Part shown: in pieces, positions 26,382-36,900 of the stretch
Numbering within the stretch: the stretch's first letter is position 1
How the letters are laid out: every line of letters starts with the position of its first letter
Assembly (NCBI GenBank): GCA_002050435.1
Contig: MWYV01000028.1
Span: 1 to 64,000 of the forward strand
DNA length: 64,000 bases
Reading direction: 5' to 3'
Origin: Chitinophagales bacterium 33-2
GTDB lineage: Bacteria; Bacteroidota; Bacteroidia; Chitinophagales; Chitinophagaceae
Position numbers and translations under genes: made by a program
Notes under the pieces: generated by a model
Databases searched by the model: none
Told to the model about the DNA's origin: nothing
The model's input: only the letters and a program-made list of their open reading frames with translations

Positions 26382-29300
26382 ACGGTAAAATTATAGTAAA
26401 AGTAGCGCCTGTATCCAGGCTGCCTTCAGCATAGATAACGCCACCATGGTGTTCAACAATTTTTTTGCAAATGGCAAGACCGATACCAGATCCTTCATAT
26501 TCACTTCTCCCATGTAAGCGTTGAAATATGGCGAAAATTTTTCCTGCAAATTCATTTTCAAACCCAATTCCATTATCGCTGAAAACAATTTTGGAATACG
26601 TATCAGCAGGGGAGAGCTGGTAATGCACGATATCTTTTTCCTTTAAAAAACTATGGGTAATCGAGATCACCGGCTGCACGCCTGGTTGAACAAATTTCAG
26701 GGAGTTGCTTAGCAGGTTTTGAAACAACTGCCTGAACTGGGATGGAATGATCTGCGCTTCCGGTAACAGATCGTGACGAATGACAGCATTTTGCTGTTCA
26801 ATTTTATATTCCAGTGTCTGAATAGTGTCGTCGAGTATTTGTTGGAGACTGAATTTTTCAAACGACCGGTTGCCGGTGATCATGGAAATGGAAAGCAGGT
26901 CGCTGATCATGGTTTGCATCCGGTTTGATGCATCAAGGATCTTGTTCAGATATATTTTTCCATCAGGTGACAATATTTCCAGTTGCGAAGCAGCAAGCCT
27001 GTCGCCAAAGGTGGAGATCTTTCTTAATGGTTCTTTCAAGTCATGGCTGGCTACGTAGGCAAATTCTTCAAGACTTGAATTGGATTGCTCCAGCAATAAG
27101 GTATTCTGCAAAATGGTTTTTTCCATTTCCTTACGCCGGTTAATATCCAGAGCAGCGCCCAATATCTGGCAGATATTTCCTTCGCTGTCAGATTTAAATA
27201 CAATCTCACGTACAAGAAACCAACGGTATTCTCCATCCTTGCTTTTTACCCTGCATTCGTATTGGATCATGGAATCTACCTGGCTGAAATTTTTTTGGCT
27301 TTCACTTCTTGCCGGTAACAAATGATAGTCTTCCGGGTGATACAGCATGGAAGTGACCTTATTTCCAGCCTTTATGATCTCATCAGGATGGTGGCCAAGC
27401 ACAAAGAAAATTTCCCTGTTGATGTAAACAATACTTTGTTTTTCTACATCGTAGAGATAGAGTATGGTAGGAGAGGCATCAGCGATCTGCTGGATAAAAT
27501 GTTCCTGTTCCTTGATTTTCTGGATTGCCGTTTTTTGTTCTGTGATATCAAGTGCAATGTTCAATACATGTTCCACTTTGCCCTGCGCATTCCGGTCGAA
27601 AATTGTTCCATAGGTATTGTACCACCTGAATCCATCTTTTTTATGCTTGATCCTGAATGAAAATTCAATGATCAGCTCCTTTAAATGTGGGTTGGCATTG
27701 GCTTCTTCAAGTGCTTTGTTGGTTTTCTCCATCATGTCCTGAAGGTCTTCCGGATGGATGATGTCTATAAAAAATTTCAATCCTTTTTCCATGGCCTCAC
27801 CTGTCTTATATCCCAGCAGTTTTTCCAATCCTTCATTAATAAAAACGAATGCGCCTGAATGAACATTATACGTGGTAATGATAGATGGAGTGGCATCGGT
27901 GATCTTACGAATGAAATTCTGATTTTCATTCAGTTCCTGTTGTACCTGTTCGATTTCGGTTACTTCCTGGGTAGTGCCAACCAGCTTGTCAGGTTTGCCA
28001 TTTGCTTTTACAATTTCTGCACGCCTGTGCACAACCTTTTCCCTGCCGTTTCTTAATACAATGCGGTGTCTTTTATCATAGATCTTTTTCTCCCTGATAC
28101 ATTCAGCCAGGTAATTTAAAACTTCAGTCTTGTCTTCCGGATGAATGAATTCAGTTACCACATCATACGTAATTTTTTCAGAAGGGTCGAGCTCATAAAT
28201 AGTATAAACTTCATCTGACCATTCCACCGTATCGGTATCCATTTCCCAGGTCCAGTTACCGATGCGGGCAAGTGCCTGGGCCTGTTTGTACAACTGTTCA
28301 CTTTTCTGCAACCTTTCAATCAGCAGCTGTCTTTCAGTTACATCCTGCGAAGTGCCCATCATTTTTACAACTTCCCCTGCTTCATTACGAATCACTTCCC
28401 CTGTTCCATACACATATTTTAATTCGCCATTACCAGTGATCACACGATGGGTGAATTCCCATGGCTGCCCCGATTTTCCTGATGCCGAAATGGTTTCTGT
28501 GACCAGCGCAACATCCTCCGGATGGATTCTTTCAATGTACCTATCAAAATTGATGTTATGCTCAGGATTCAGTCCGAAGATCCTGTACACTTCATCTGAC
28601 CAGAATATTTCGTTGCTCATTACATCCCAGGTCCAGTTACCTACATGTGCTAGTGCCTGCGCCTGTTTGTACAAATTTTCGCTTTGCCTGAGTGAATGAA
28701 CCAGTGAATATTTTTCGGTTACATCTCTCTCGGTACCGATTACGCTAACAGGTTCACCCTGTTCGTTTTTTTCCACCTGCGCAATGGAACGGATAAACTT
28801 TTCCTGGCCGCTACGGCTGCGTATTCTGAAGTTCTGGTCGGATGTGGTCACTTCACTGATGGATTGCACACCATTTCTTACCATGTCCAGGTCTTCGGGA
28901 TGAATGAACGACAGGAATTTATCAATCGTGATCTGTTCCTCTGCAGGATCAATACCATAAATTCTGTAGAGATTATCAGACCATTGCAGCGCATTTTTTT
29001 TCAGATCCCAGGTCCAGTTACCCATATTCGCCAGCTCTTCAATCCGCTGATAGATTTTCTCCTGGTGGCGGAGTTGCTGAATCAGTATTTGCTTTTCAGT
29101 AATATCCATGATTGTACCGTTCAGGTACAAAGGCGCATCTTCTTTATAATGCATGATACCGCGCATCCATAGAATCTTTTCTTCACTGTTTCCTTTGAAA
29201 CGAAATTCACATTCAAATGCTCCTGTGGTCTGCGCCTGATCGAATGCCTGTTTTACCCGCGCAAGATCTTCTTCATGTATTTTATTAAAGAACACCTGCT

Positions 29301-30309
29301 GATCATTAAAATCAATACCAAGGATGGCTTTTAATTGAGGGGAACCTTCCGGCCCTCCGTTCACATTCCATGTGAAACTTCCAATCCTTGCTATTTCCTG
29401 TGCTTCCAGTAATTCTGCTTCTCTTTTTTCCAGTTTTTCCGACATCACCTTCTGGTCGTGTACGTCTATGGAAATGCCTATTTTTTCAATGACCTGCCCA
29501 TCTGAATTTCTTTTAAAAACGGTTTCAAAACTCCGCATCCACCTGTATTCCCCCTTCCCGTTTTTCAGCCTTACCCTAATGCTTTTTATTTCGTTATCAA
29601 CTGTTTTATCAAATTCATTATTGTGCCTTTCCAGGAATTCAAGATCATCGGGATATACATAGTCTTCCGGTTGGTTTGCATTTATTTTTTCATCTTCATA
29701 GCCAAGAAATATTGCCAGCGGCTTGTTGATATATACCAGCTTTTTTGCTACCATATCAAATACGTAGATCAATCCAGGCGAAGTATGGGTGATTTTTTCA
29801 ATGAAGTGCGCATTTTCGTTAATGCTGTTTTTCAATATTTGAATATAGAGTTGCGTTATCTGCGCCTGGAATTGTAAAAGGTAAAGATCGATCTCCCTGA
29901 GAATTTCAACCAGTTTTTCTGTATCCGAAGTGAAATCAGTAATAAAATGTAAAAATGTTTGGCGACGAACGAACACCGAAAGGTTGATGTCTTCTGCTGC
30001 TACATCTTCTCTTGTAACAACAGGCAACAGGTTGTCCTGGTATTTCTTTAATGTCTGGTCAATGTGTTTTTGAGCTTTATTATTTGCCAGGGCATCCAGC
30101 ATATCGATAGCTGATTGCCTGAAGATCTTTTTAAGTTCTTCCTTAGGGAGTTCACTAAAAAATCTAAGAAGCGGCAGTTGAACTTCCGTGCTGAGGTGCA
30201 ATTGAGTATCCACCCACTCTTCGAGTTTATGGTCTCGCAGAAACCGGGCAAATGATGGCAGGCAGACCAGGTTGTCAATATTGGTTTTTAATGCTGTATT
30301 AGCTTGCAC
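26374..30309 (-). CDS. Multi-PAS sensor histidine kinase
   Basis: A 1311-residue cytosolic kinase with no signal peptide or membrane helix. An all-helical N-terminal region (1-160) is followed by seven PAS/PAC units at about 165-285, 295-405, 415-540, 545-670, 675-800, 805-935 and 940-1065. Units 3-5 share the opening (A)xxGNWTW, and units 1, 6 and 7 share (T/S)P(G/S/T)xI. The HisKA domain has phospho-acceptor His1089 in ASHDLKEPLRK. HATPase_c has N-box NLLSNSLKFV near 1198, DNGIGF at 1245 and GSGIGLAICKKIVEHHGG. It begins with GTG and overlaps the response regulator gene by 8 nt. The family resembles phytochrome-like or light/redox kinases, but no cofactor cysteine or haem motif stands out; the ligands are unknown. 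Confidence 0.93.
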   Translation of the reverse strand: MQANTALKTNIDNLVCLPSFARFLRDHKLEEWVDTQLHLSTEVQLPLLRFFSELPKEELKKIFRQSAIDMLDALANNKAQKHIDQTLKKYQDNLLPVVTREDVAAEDINLSVFVRRQTFLHFITDFTSDTEKLVEILREIDLYLLQFQAQITQLYIQILKNSINENAHFIEKITHTSPGLIYVFDMVAKKLVYINKPLAIFLGYEDEKINANQPEDYVYPDDLEFLERHNNEFDKTVDNEIKSIRVRLKNGKGEYRWMRSFETVFKRNSDGQVIEKIGISIDVHDQKVMSEKLEKREAELLEAQEIARIGSFTWNVNGGPEGSPQLKAILGIDFNDQQVFFNKIHEEDLARVKQAFDQAQTTGAFECEFRFKGNSEEKILWMRGIMHYKEDAPLYLNGTIMDITEKQILIQQLRHQEKIYQRIEELANMGNWTWDLKKNALQWSDNLYRIYGIDPAEEQITIDKFLSFIHPEDLDMVRNGVQSISEVTTSDQNFRIRSRSGQEKFIRSIAQVEKNEQGEPVSVIGTERDVTEKYSLVHSLRQSENLYKQAQALAHVGNWTWDVMSNEIFWSDEVYRIFGLNPEHNINFDRYIERIHPEDVALVTETISASGKSGQPWEFTHRVITGNGELKYVYGTGEVIRNEAGEVVKMMGTSQDVTERQLLIERLQKSEQLYKQAQALARIGNWTWEMDTDTVEWSDEVYTIYELDPSEKITYDVVTEFIHPEDKTEVLNYLAECIREKKIYDKRHRIVLRNGREKVVHRRAEIVKANGKPDKLVGTTQEVTEIEQVQQELNENQNFIRKITDATPSIITTYNVHSGAFVFINEGLEKLLGYKTGEAMEKGLKFFIDIIHPEDLQDMMEKTNKALEEANANPHLKELIIEFSFRIKHKKDGFRWYNTYGTIFDRNAQGKVEHVLNIALDITEQKTAIQKIKEQEHFIQQIADASPTILYLYDVEKQSIVYINREIFFVLGHHPDEIIKAGNKVTSMLYHPEDYHLLPARSESQKNFSQVDSMIQYECRVKSKDGEYRWFLVREIVFKSDSEGNICQILGAALDINRRKEMEKTILQNTLLLEQSNSSLEEFAYVASHDLKEPLRKISTFGDRLAASQLEILSPDGKIYLNKILDASNRMQTMISDLLSISMITGNRSFEKFSLQQILDDTIQTLEYKIEQQNAVIRHDLLPEAQIIPSQFRQLFQNLLSNSLKFVQPGVQPVISITHSFLKEKDIVHYQLSPADTYSKIVFSDNGIGFENEFAGKIFAIFQRLHGRSEYEGSGIGLAICKKIVEHHGGVIYAEGSLDTGATFTIILPYD

Positions 30310-30390
30310 GGAAAAAGATCTTTATTATTCAGCCTCAATCAGGTTGAATAATAAAGTTACTGGATATAAATGAATCCATAAAAGCCGGCA

Positions 30391-30819
30391 TCAATTCTTA
30401 ACCAGGATCATGATCTTTCTTTTGGTGATGCCTTTTCTCCTGTTGGCAAGAAAAGCGTAGATCTCTTCGGGTGATTTTAATTCTATGGTTCCTGCTGGGG
30501 ATTTAATTTTAAGTGCTTCCAGTCTTTCTGTAATCAGGGCAAGATCTTCGGGTTTCCATGAACCGATTCCAAAGGTCATATTTACTTCATTCAGTGGTTT
30601 TTCTGGTTTCAGATTAAATGAAAGCGTTTTGGAATTACTGATAAAAAAATCGCTTTTGTATGAACTGTCACGGTCATTTAATTTCCAGGTGATCTCCACA
30701 TCGCCGCCGGAAGCATTTTTCATATCGATCCGGCGCATGGGATTGCAACCCACCATCAGCAGGAGGATGCATCCCATACCAAAGAAAACAAAAGGAGTAA
30801 AATTTGGTTGCTTAACCAT
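30391..30819 (-). CDS. Small lipoprotein of unknown function
   Basis: 142 residues from the ATG at 30819. This gives a lipoprotein signal ending in LLLMVGC with Cys25 as the lipidated residue. The mature part is mostly beta, then helical and very basic at the end (RRKGITKRKIMILVKN). ATG codons at 30840 and 30876 are alternatives; the last overlaps the upstream gene by 8 nt. No family was recognised. It is probably co-transcribed with the disordered protein gene upstream. Confidence 0.65.
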   Translation of the reverse strand: MVKQPNFTPFVFFGMGCILLLMVGCNPMRRIDMKNASGGDVEITWKLNDRDSSYKSDFFISNSKTLSFNLKPEKPLNEVNMTFGIGSWKPEDLALITERLEALKIKSPAGTIELKSPEEIYAFLANRRKGITKRKIMILVKN

Positions 30820-30868
30820 TTTCCGCCCTGATTCAGGCATGGACCGGATGGCGAAGTTTATTTTAGTG

Positions 30869-31333
30869 TTATACATTGTCTTTTTCTGAATGGCTACCGG
30901 GAAGATCGTCCTTGTTATCCAGATCTTCATTGGAAACATTATGAGGTTTTCCAATTTCATTGTTCCTGGAATTCAAATTAGACAATTCTTCACTTTCCTT
31001 AATCAGCCTTTTGGAAACCTCCTGGTTTGAACCCGAATCCTCGTTATTGGAACTTTTTTCACCTGGTCTTTTCTGTTCCTTGAGAAAACGCTCGTTCACA
31101 CCTGAATCATTTTGGCTGGAGGGAATATTTTCCACATCAAGGTCCATTCTGTGCGATTCCGTTTTCTGATTCATGATGTCCTCTTTGGCGGGGTAATGAG
31201 GGTAACCGGGTAGGTCCTGGTCTATCTTTTCATCATTGGATTGGTCCACTTCTTTCCTGCTATCCATTGCTTTGGACGGATCATAGTCGGGAATATTATT
31301 CCTGCCTTTATTATTATTATTAGATTCCTCCAT
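30869..31333 (-). CDS. Hydrophilic low-complexity protein
   Basis: A 154-residue, Asn/Asp/Glu/Ser-rich protein with no hydrophobic segment, predicted to be disordered. The stretch LPGYPHYPAKEDIMN in the middle is the only ordered-looking motif; I recall similar motifs in hypothetical proteins of related Bacteroidota. The ATG at 31333 is chosen because the frame upstream is unlike protein. The function is unknown; the sequence resembles stress-related hydrophilic proteins only in composition. Confidence 0.65.
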   Translation of the reverse strand: MEESNNNNKGRNNIPDYDPSKAMDSRKEVDQSNDEKIDQDLPGYPHYPAKEDIMNQKTESHRMDLDVENIPSSQNDSGVNERFLKEQKRPGEKSSNNEDSGSNQEVSKRLIKESEELSNLNSRNNEIGKPHNVSNEDLDNKDDLPGSHSEKDNV

Positions 31334-31407
31334 AGTTGTGTTTATATGATTAATGAAAATGTTGTGCCGATGCCTTAAAAAACTCCCAAAAGGCAGATCG
31401 ATCCCAC

Positions 31408-31430
31408 AAAAAAGCCTCCGGGGGAGGCCA
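31408..31430 (-). terminator. Terminator of the PBP1A gene
   Basis: Stem GCCTCC/GGAGGC (31414-31428) followed by six T residues on the minus strand, immediately after the PBP stop codon at 31434. Confidence 0.85.
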
Positions 31431-31433
31431 AAT

Positions 31434-33869
31434 TCATTGCTGATCTTCATTTTCTTTTTTGCCAAATATTTTCCGGAAAATGCCCTTTTTTTCCTTTTTT
31501 TCATCAGGAGGGGGCGCCTGACCTATTTTAGGTGTCTTTTTCGTTGTGTCCTTTTTATTGTTGTTGTTTCCGTCTTTTTTAATATTAGTTCCGTCTTTCT
31601 TTTCATCATCAGCCGGGGGTTTTGATTCAGCTGGTATCCGGTAGGAGGTATCCAGAGAATAATCATCTGCACTGTTGCCCCATTCTTCATCAACGGGTTG
31701 CGGTTCATCAATAATGCGCATCATATCGGCATTGTTGATCTCATTTTCAAGATCTGCCGGTTTTATGAATTCTGCATTCCTGTCAATACCCAATGTTTTA
31801 TCATCAAACACTTTCTTGAAAAAAGACTGCCAGATCGGTCTTGCAGCCGTACCTCCATAAAAAGAATTGTTTTCTATCCTGATGAACCGGTCATCGCAAC
31901 CAACCCAGACACCTGCAAGCAATTGTGGAGTGAAACCAATAAACCAGAAATCTGAATTATCATTGGTAGTTCCTGTCTTTCCTGCCATTTCCTTTGCTCC
32001 TAAAGCCTGCATCAACCCGGCGGCGGTTCCTTTTGTTACCGGGCCTTCCATCATTTTCGTCATCTTGTACGCGGTTACTTCGCTTACTGCTTCCTTCCTG
32101 TTGGCACCATAGTCAAATCTTTTAATAACGTTTCCATTCCTGTCTTCAACGCGTACAATAAAATTGGGTTTGGTTGAAAATCCCTGTCCGCCAAAAATGG
32201 AGTAACCCCACATCATTTCAAACAAGGAAAGATCGGATGAACCAAGTGCAATGGAGGGATATGGTTCCAGTTTTGTTGGAATATTCAGTCGCTCCATAAA
32301 ATTGGCAAATTGTGCAGCTCCTACCTGTTTCATAATATAAGCCGTAGCGCAGTTCCTCGACCATGCCAGTGCGGATGCCATGGTAACGGTACGCCCGGTA
32401 CAGGTTTTTCCTGTTGCAGGTACCAGCTGGTCTTTTCCAAACGATTGCTGTACGTCCTCTACCATGGATTCCGGTGTTAAACCTCTTTCTTCCATGGCCT
32501 GTGTATATAACAGTGGTTTTATTGTTGATCCTACCTGGCGTTTTGTCCGAAGGTTAGCGTGATCGAGCTTCCATGTTTTAAAGTTGATGCCACCCACCCA
32601 GGCTCTTACTTCACCGGTTACAGGGTCCATCACCATAAAAGCGGATTGAACCATTTGCCTGTGGTATTTGATGGAATCCATTGGGGTCATCACTGTATCA
32701 GTTTCCCTTTTTGCATTCCATGCAAAAATTTTCATGTTCACTTTTTGCTGGAAGTTCTTTTTGATCTGCGCATCTGTAAGTCCATCCTGTTTCAGATTTT
32801 TCCATCGGTCGCTGTTCTTCATCGCGGCTTCCAGAACATTCTCATGCGTTTTCCATACGCTCCCGGTTTTAATATTGCGCTGGTTGTTCAATGCACGCTG
32901 CAATATCGGCATTTGCTGTGCCTGTGCTTCTTCGGCATACTGCTGCATTTTTGGATTGATCGTGGTATAGATCTTTAAACCATCATCATAAATATTATAT
33001 GGTTCACCATCAGAACGGGTAAGTCCCTTCAGCGCTTCATCCACTTCATTGCGGAGCACTTCGCGGAAATAAGGAGCATAACCGGTATTCTCGTCCAGCT
33101 TTTTGTAATTCAGTACAATGGGTGCAGTTTTAAATTTTGATGCTTCTGCGGCTGTGATGTATTTATTTTTTTCCATCTGCCCGATCACAATATTCTTCCG
33201 GTCAAAGGAAGCTTTATAATGAACACGTGGATTGTAAATGTAATTTCCTTTCAGCATGCCCACCAGCACGGCAGCTTCCACTGCATTTAAACGATCGGGT
33301 TCTTTTTGAAAAAATGTGCGTGCTGCCATTTTGATCCCATACACATTGTCACCATACGGAACTGCGTTCAGGTAAAGGGAAATGATCTCTTCTTTCGTAA
33401 AGTTTCTTTCCAGTCTTATTGCAACAATATATTCTTTAAATTTTTCAATCACACGCCAGGCACGGTTGCGGCTTCCCTGGGCCAGCAGGGCCTTGGCCAG
33501 TTGCTGTGTGATGGTGGATCCACCACCTTCCTTGCCAAACAGAAAAACTGCCCGCATGGTTGATTTTACATCAATCCCCGAATGGTTATAAAAACGTTCG
33601 TCTTCCGTAGCCACCAGCGCGTGAATTACATGTGGTGAAATGTCGCGGTAATTCGCATTACTCCTGTTACCTCTTTCGCGATAGAATTTTCCCATGAGGG
33701 TTCCATCAGTTGCATATACTTCAGAGGATTGAAGTATGCTTGGATTTTCAAGTTCTTTCAGAGAAGGTAGTTTGCCAAAGATCCCCATCATGCAGAAGAT
33801 GATCACCAGGAGAAATGAACCAAAAGCAGATAAAAAAACAATCCAGAAGATTCGAACTTTTCTTTTCAT
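31434..33869 (-). CDS. Class A penicillin-binding protein (PBP1A-type)
   Basis: An 811-residue bifunctional peptidoglycan synthase anchored by one N-terminal helix (8-30). The GT51 glycosyltransferase domain has catalytic Glu89 in ATEDERFYNH and the motif GGSTITQQLAK (116-126). The transpeptidase has Ser448-Lys451 (STIK), SRN at 504-506 and KTGT at 631-634. The C-terminal ~90 residues are Lys/Asp/Asn/Pro-rich low complexity, ending in a basic GIFRKIFGKK segment. It has its own terminator and lies downstream of the PorW-like gene on the same strand. Confidence 0.95.
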   Translation of the reverse strand: MKRKVRIFWIVFLSAFGSFLLVIIFCMMGIFGKLPSLKELENPSILQSSEVYATDGTLMGKFYRERGNRSNANYRDISPHVIHALVATEDERFYNHSGIDVKSTMRAVFLFGKEGGGSTITQQLAKALLAQGSRNRAWRVIEKFKEYIVAIRLERNFTKEEIISLYLNAVPYGDNVYGIKMAARTFFQKEPDRLNAVEAAVLVGMLKGNYIYNPRVHYKASFDRKNIVIGQMEKNKYITAAEASKFKTAPIVLNYKKLDENTGYAPYFREVLRNEVDEALKGLTRSDGEPYNIYDDGLKIYTTINPKMQQYAEEAQAQQMPILQRALNNQRNIKTGSVWKTHENVLEAAMKNSDRWKNLKQDGLTDAQIKKNFQQKVNMKIFAWNAKRETDTVMTPMDSIKYHRQMVQSAFMVMDPVTGEVRAWVGGINFKTWKLDHANLRTKRQVGSTIKPLLYTQAMEERGLTPESMVEDVQQSFGKDQLVPATGKTCTGRTVTMASALAWSRNCATAYIMKQVGAAQFANFMERLNIPTKLEPYPSIALGSSDLSLFEMMWGYSIFGGQGFSTKPNFIVRVEDRNGNVIKRFDYGANRKEAVSEVTAYKMTKMMEGPVTKGTAAGLMQALGAKEMAGKTGTTNDNSDFWFIGFTPQLLAGVWVGCDDRFIRIENNSFYGGTAARPIWQSFFKKVFDDKTLGIDRNAEFIKPADLENEINNADMMRIIDEPQPVDEEWGNSADDYSLDTSYRIPAESKPPADDEKKDGTNIKKDGNNNNKKDTTKKTPKIGQAPPPDEKKEKKGIFRKIFGKKENEDQQ

Positions 33870-33928
33870 GGAATAGATTTAGGGCTTAAGAGCAGTTCCA
33901 AAGCTATAAAATACGCTGTTATAGATGA

Positions 33929-36900
33929 TTAAAATTTACCGGGCAGGTTTTTTTCCAGAAACTTGCGGTAAAGTGTCAGGTCCTTGTTTTCTTTTAAAAC
34001 AGGAAGATTCAACGTGGAAAGGATCAGGAAGCCGTACTTATCCGCTTTCAGCCATGGAATAATTTCTGATGGCGCAAGGCGTTTAACCAGGTCCATATAA
34101 TCCACTGCCTCCTGGGCATTCAAAAACGGACCAATCATCACCAGCTTTTTATCTGCACTTAATTCCACTGCGTCCATGCCAATCGTTTTTGCCGAATGTT
34201 TGTCCCTGTTGTAACGGTTGAAAGCATTGCGTGCTTCACCGCTAAACACCACATCAACCTTATCGAGCACCAGCAAAACAAGGTGGGCGTCATTGGGATC
34301 AAAACTATAACCATACATCGTAGGTCGCTGTAATATGGCTACCGGTCTTTTGCTTAATGTATCCGTGGGCGTAGTGACCGGGTTGATGGTTATTGGTTGT
34401 TTTTTCTCCCTGCTGATGTTATCATTCTTTACAACCAGCGAAGGAGGTTGTGTTTCCTGAACAACAGGTTCTGTTTTCTTTACACTGTCTATAGTTTGAA
34501 CAGGGGGCACCACAGTTGTTTTTACAAGATCCCTAATGGTGATCATGGTATCTTCTGCTGGTCTTTCTACACGAAGATTTTTTAATTCCTCTTCAATTTC
34601 TTTTCTTCTTTGCAATACCTGGATCATCGTGGTTGCCTTTTCTGCAAGCGGGGATCCCTGGTTTTGCTGGTAAAGTGTCTGCAATAATTGTATAGCAACA
34701 CTGTCCTCTCTTTGTTTTACATGGTACACCGCTTCAATATACAGCAACTGGGGTTGCCAGTAATTGGTCTGGTAAGTGCTGTCAGCAATTTTTTTCGCCT
34801 GTTTGGCTGCATCAAATTTCCCCTCAAGGAACATATCATAAATCGCCTCGTAATCTTTTGTTGATTGAGGGTTGATCTTTGGTTTAGCCTCGGGATCTTT
34901 TCCTGTGTTTACGATAGCAGTAAACCTGGACCCTGCGTGTTTTTGTGCAAGTAAATTTTTGATTTGCGCTGCTTTTCCATGATCGCCTGCTTTTGTGTAA
35001 GCATAGTAAAGGTGGAACAATGCTTCATCGGTTTTTGCAAATGAAGGAAACCTGGATAAAAGCGTTTCCAATGCATCAATCGCAGAAGGATAATCTTCCA
35101 GGTCATTAATGAAAACCACTCCAAGGTTAAAGAGGGCGTTCATTATGGAATCATCGGACTTGTATTTAGAAGAAGGATCAATCGGAAGTTTGCTTAGAAG
35201 AGCAGTATAACTTAATTCTTCTTCATCACCCAGTTCAGCTGATGTATTGGTCAGTGGCGCAACATCCCTGGAATTGTTTGCATTTGTTTTTGCTATAAGC
35301 TGTGATGAAACAGAAGAAAATCTTCTCCAGTTATCAGTATTGGGGCGATTGCCCCAGGTTTGTTTAAACTGGTTTTGTCCCTGTGTTTTCAGCGTTGCAT
35401 TATAAAAATACCAGTCGCCCTTTGCCTGGTTGTCAAATAAATTGGGCCCAGTAGTGGTGTTATTCGATACGCGGCCTCCGGTTACCACATTGTTGTCATC
35501 TTTCAATCCCTGCTGTTTCCTGAGTTCTTTTACCAGTTTATTGATGTAGGCATTTCTTTCTTCTTCAGGCATGGCAGCGATTCTTTGCAGACTGTCCTGT
35601 CTTGCAAGAATACTTTCATGGCGGATCACTTTTGCAAGTCCTGCCTTTCTTTCATTCACTCTTTTAATTTCAGCTGAAGACAATTCAACCACCTGTAGGG
35701 AATCATAGTAAGCGGCGGCCTGTATATAATCTTTCTGGTCATAAGCCAGATCTGCAATCTGCAAAAAACTGTTGTTGCGCGAAGCAAGATTGCCGTTGTT
35801 GTATTGCGTTGCTTTTAAGAGGTATTCTTTTGCGGCAGGAAAATTCTTTCTTTCCAGTTCCATTTGCGCAGCCATATAATAGATCACATCGCGGTAATCT
35901 TCATATTTGCTTCGTTTGGCCATTTTAACCAATTCGCCAATGTTTTTATCCAGGTCGCCTGCTTCCTGGTCATTCAGCCTCACCAGGTTCATTCTTGCAT
36001 ATACATCCATTACCGGATCGGTAGCATGTGCTCTTGCATCGGCATAAAGGCCATGTGCAAGCGCAGGTTTCCCGGCCCTTTCAAACATTTGCGCTGCCAG
36101 GTACTCCCAGCGCGCTTTTTCCTGTTTGGATTTGGCCTGCGACAGTGCTTTCACCAGGTGCGTGGCAGAGCTGTCCCAGATATTTTGTTTATAAAACCAG
36201 TAAGCCTGCACTTCTTCCAGATCATTGTGCAGTCTTTCAGGAAACAGGGGATCGTTTTTTAAAGTGGCGATCAGGCTGCCTGCATAGGTAAGATTGCCCA
36301 TCTGGATCAGGCTCCTGATCTGCCAGATAAAGGCTTCATTCCTGCTGGGAGAGGTGGTAAATGCTTTTTTAAAAAATCCATCATCTTCTTTTGTGGAAAT
36401 GCTGAGGGCATTATTTCCATCCATACGGCTGCCAATGTATTTGTAGTAACCATCTTTTTCCTTTTCGGCAAAGGCATAGTTAATGAACTGGAACATAAGT
36501 GAAGCCGAGTCAAATTCTTGCAGAAAATAATAGGAAGCGCCCCAGAGCATATACATATTATCGATCCAGTCGTTTCGGAGATCATGCATCACTATGGCTG
36601 TCTGTGATTTATAGATCACGGAATCCAGCTGCATTTTTTCCCCGGCAGTGGCATCCAGACTATAATTATAAAAAGGAAGCAACTCCGCATAATCATCAAC
36701 ATGAGAAGCTTTGGCCCTGTTTATAACTTCATTCAGCTTGTTATTTGCGTTGAAATAGTAATTGTAGTGGGTAGTGAGGTTCTGAAAAAATTTTTTATGG
36801 ACCTTTAATTTTTTGTCACCTGTCTTTTCCGCCTTTAGAACCCTGTCTTCATAAGGCGGCGGTTTTTTAACATCCAGGTCAAATCCCAGCTGGGCATAAA

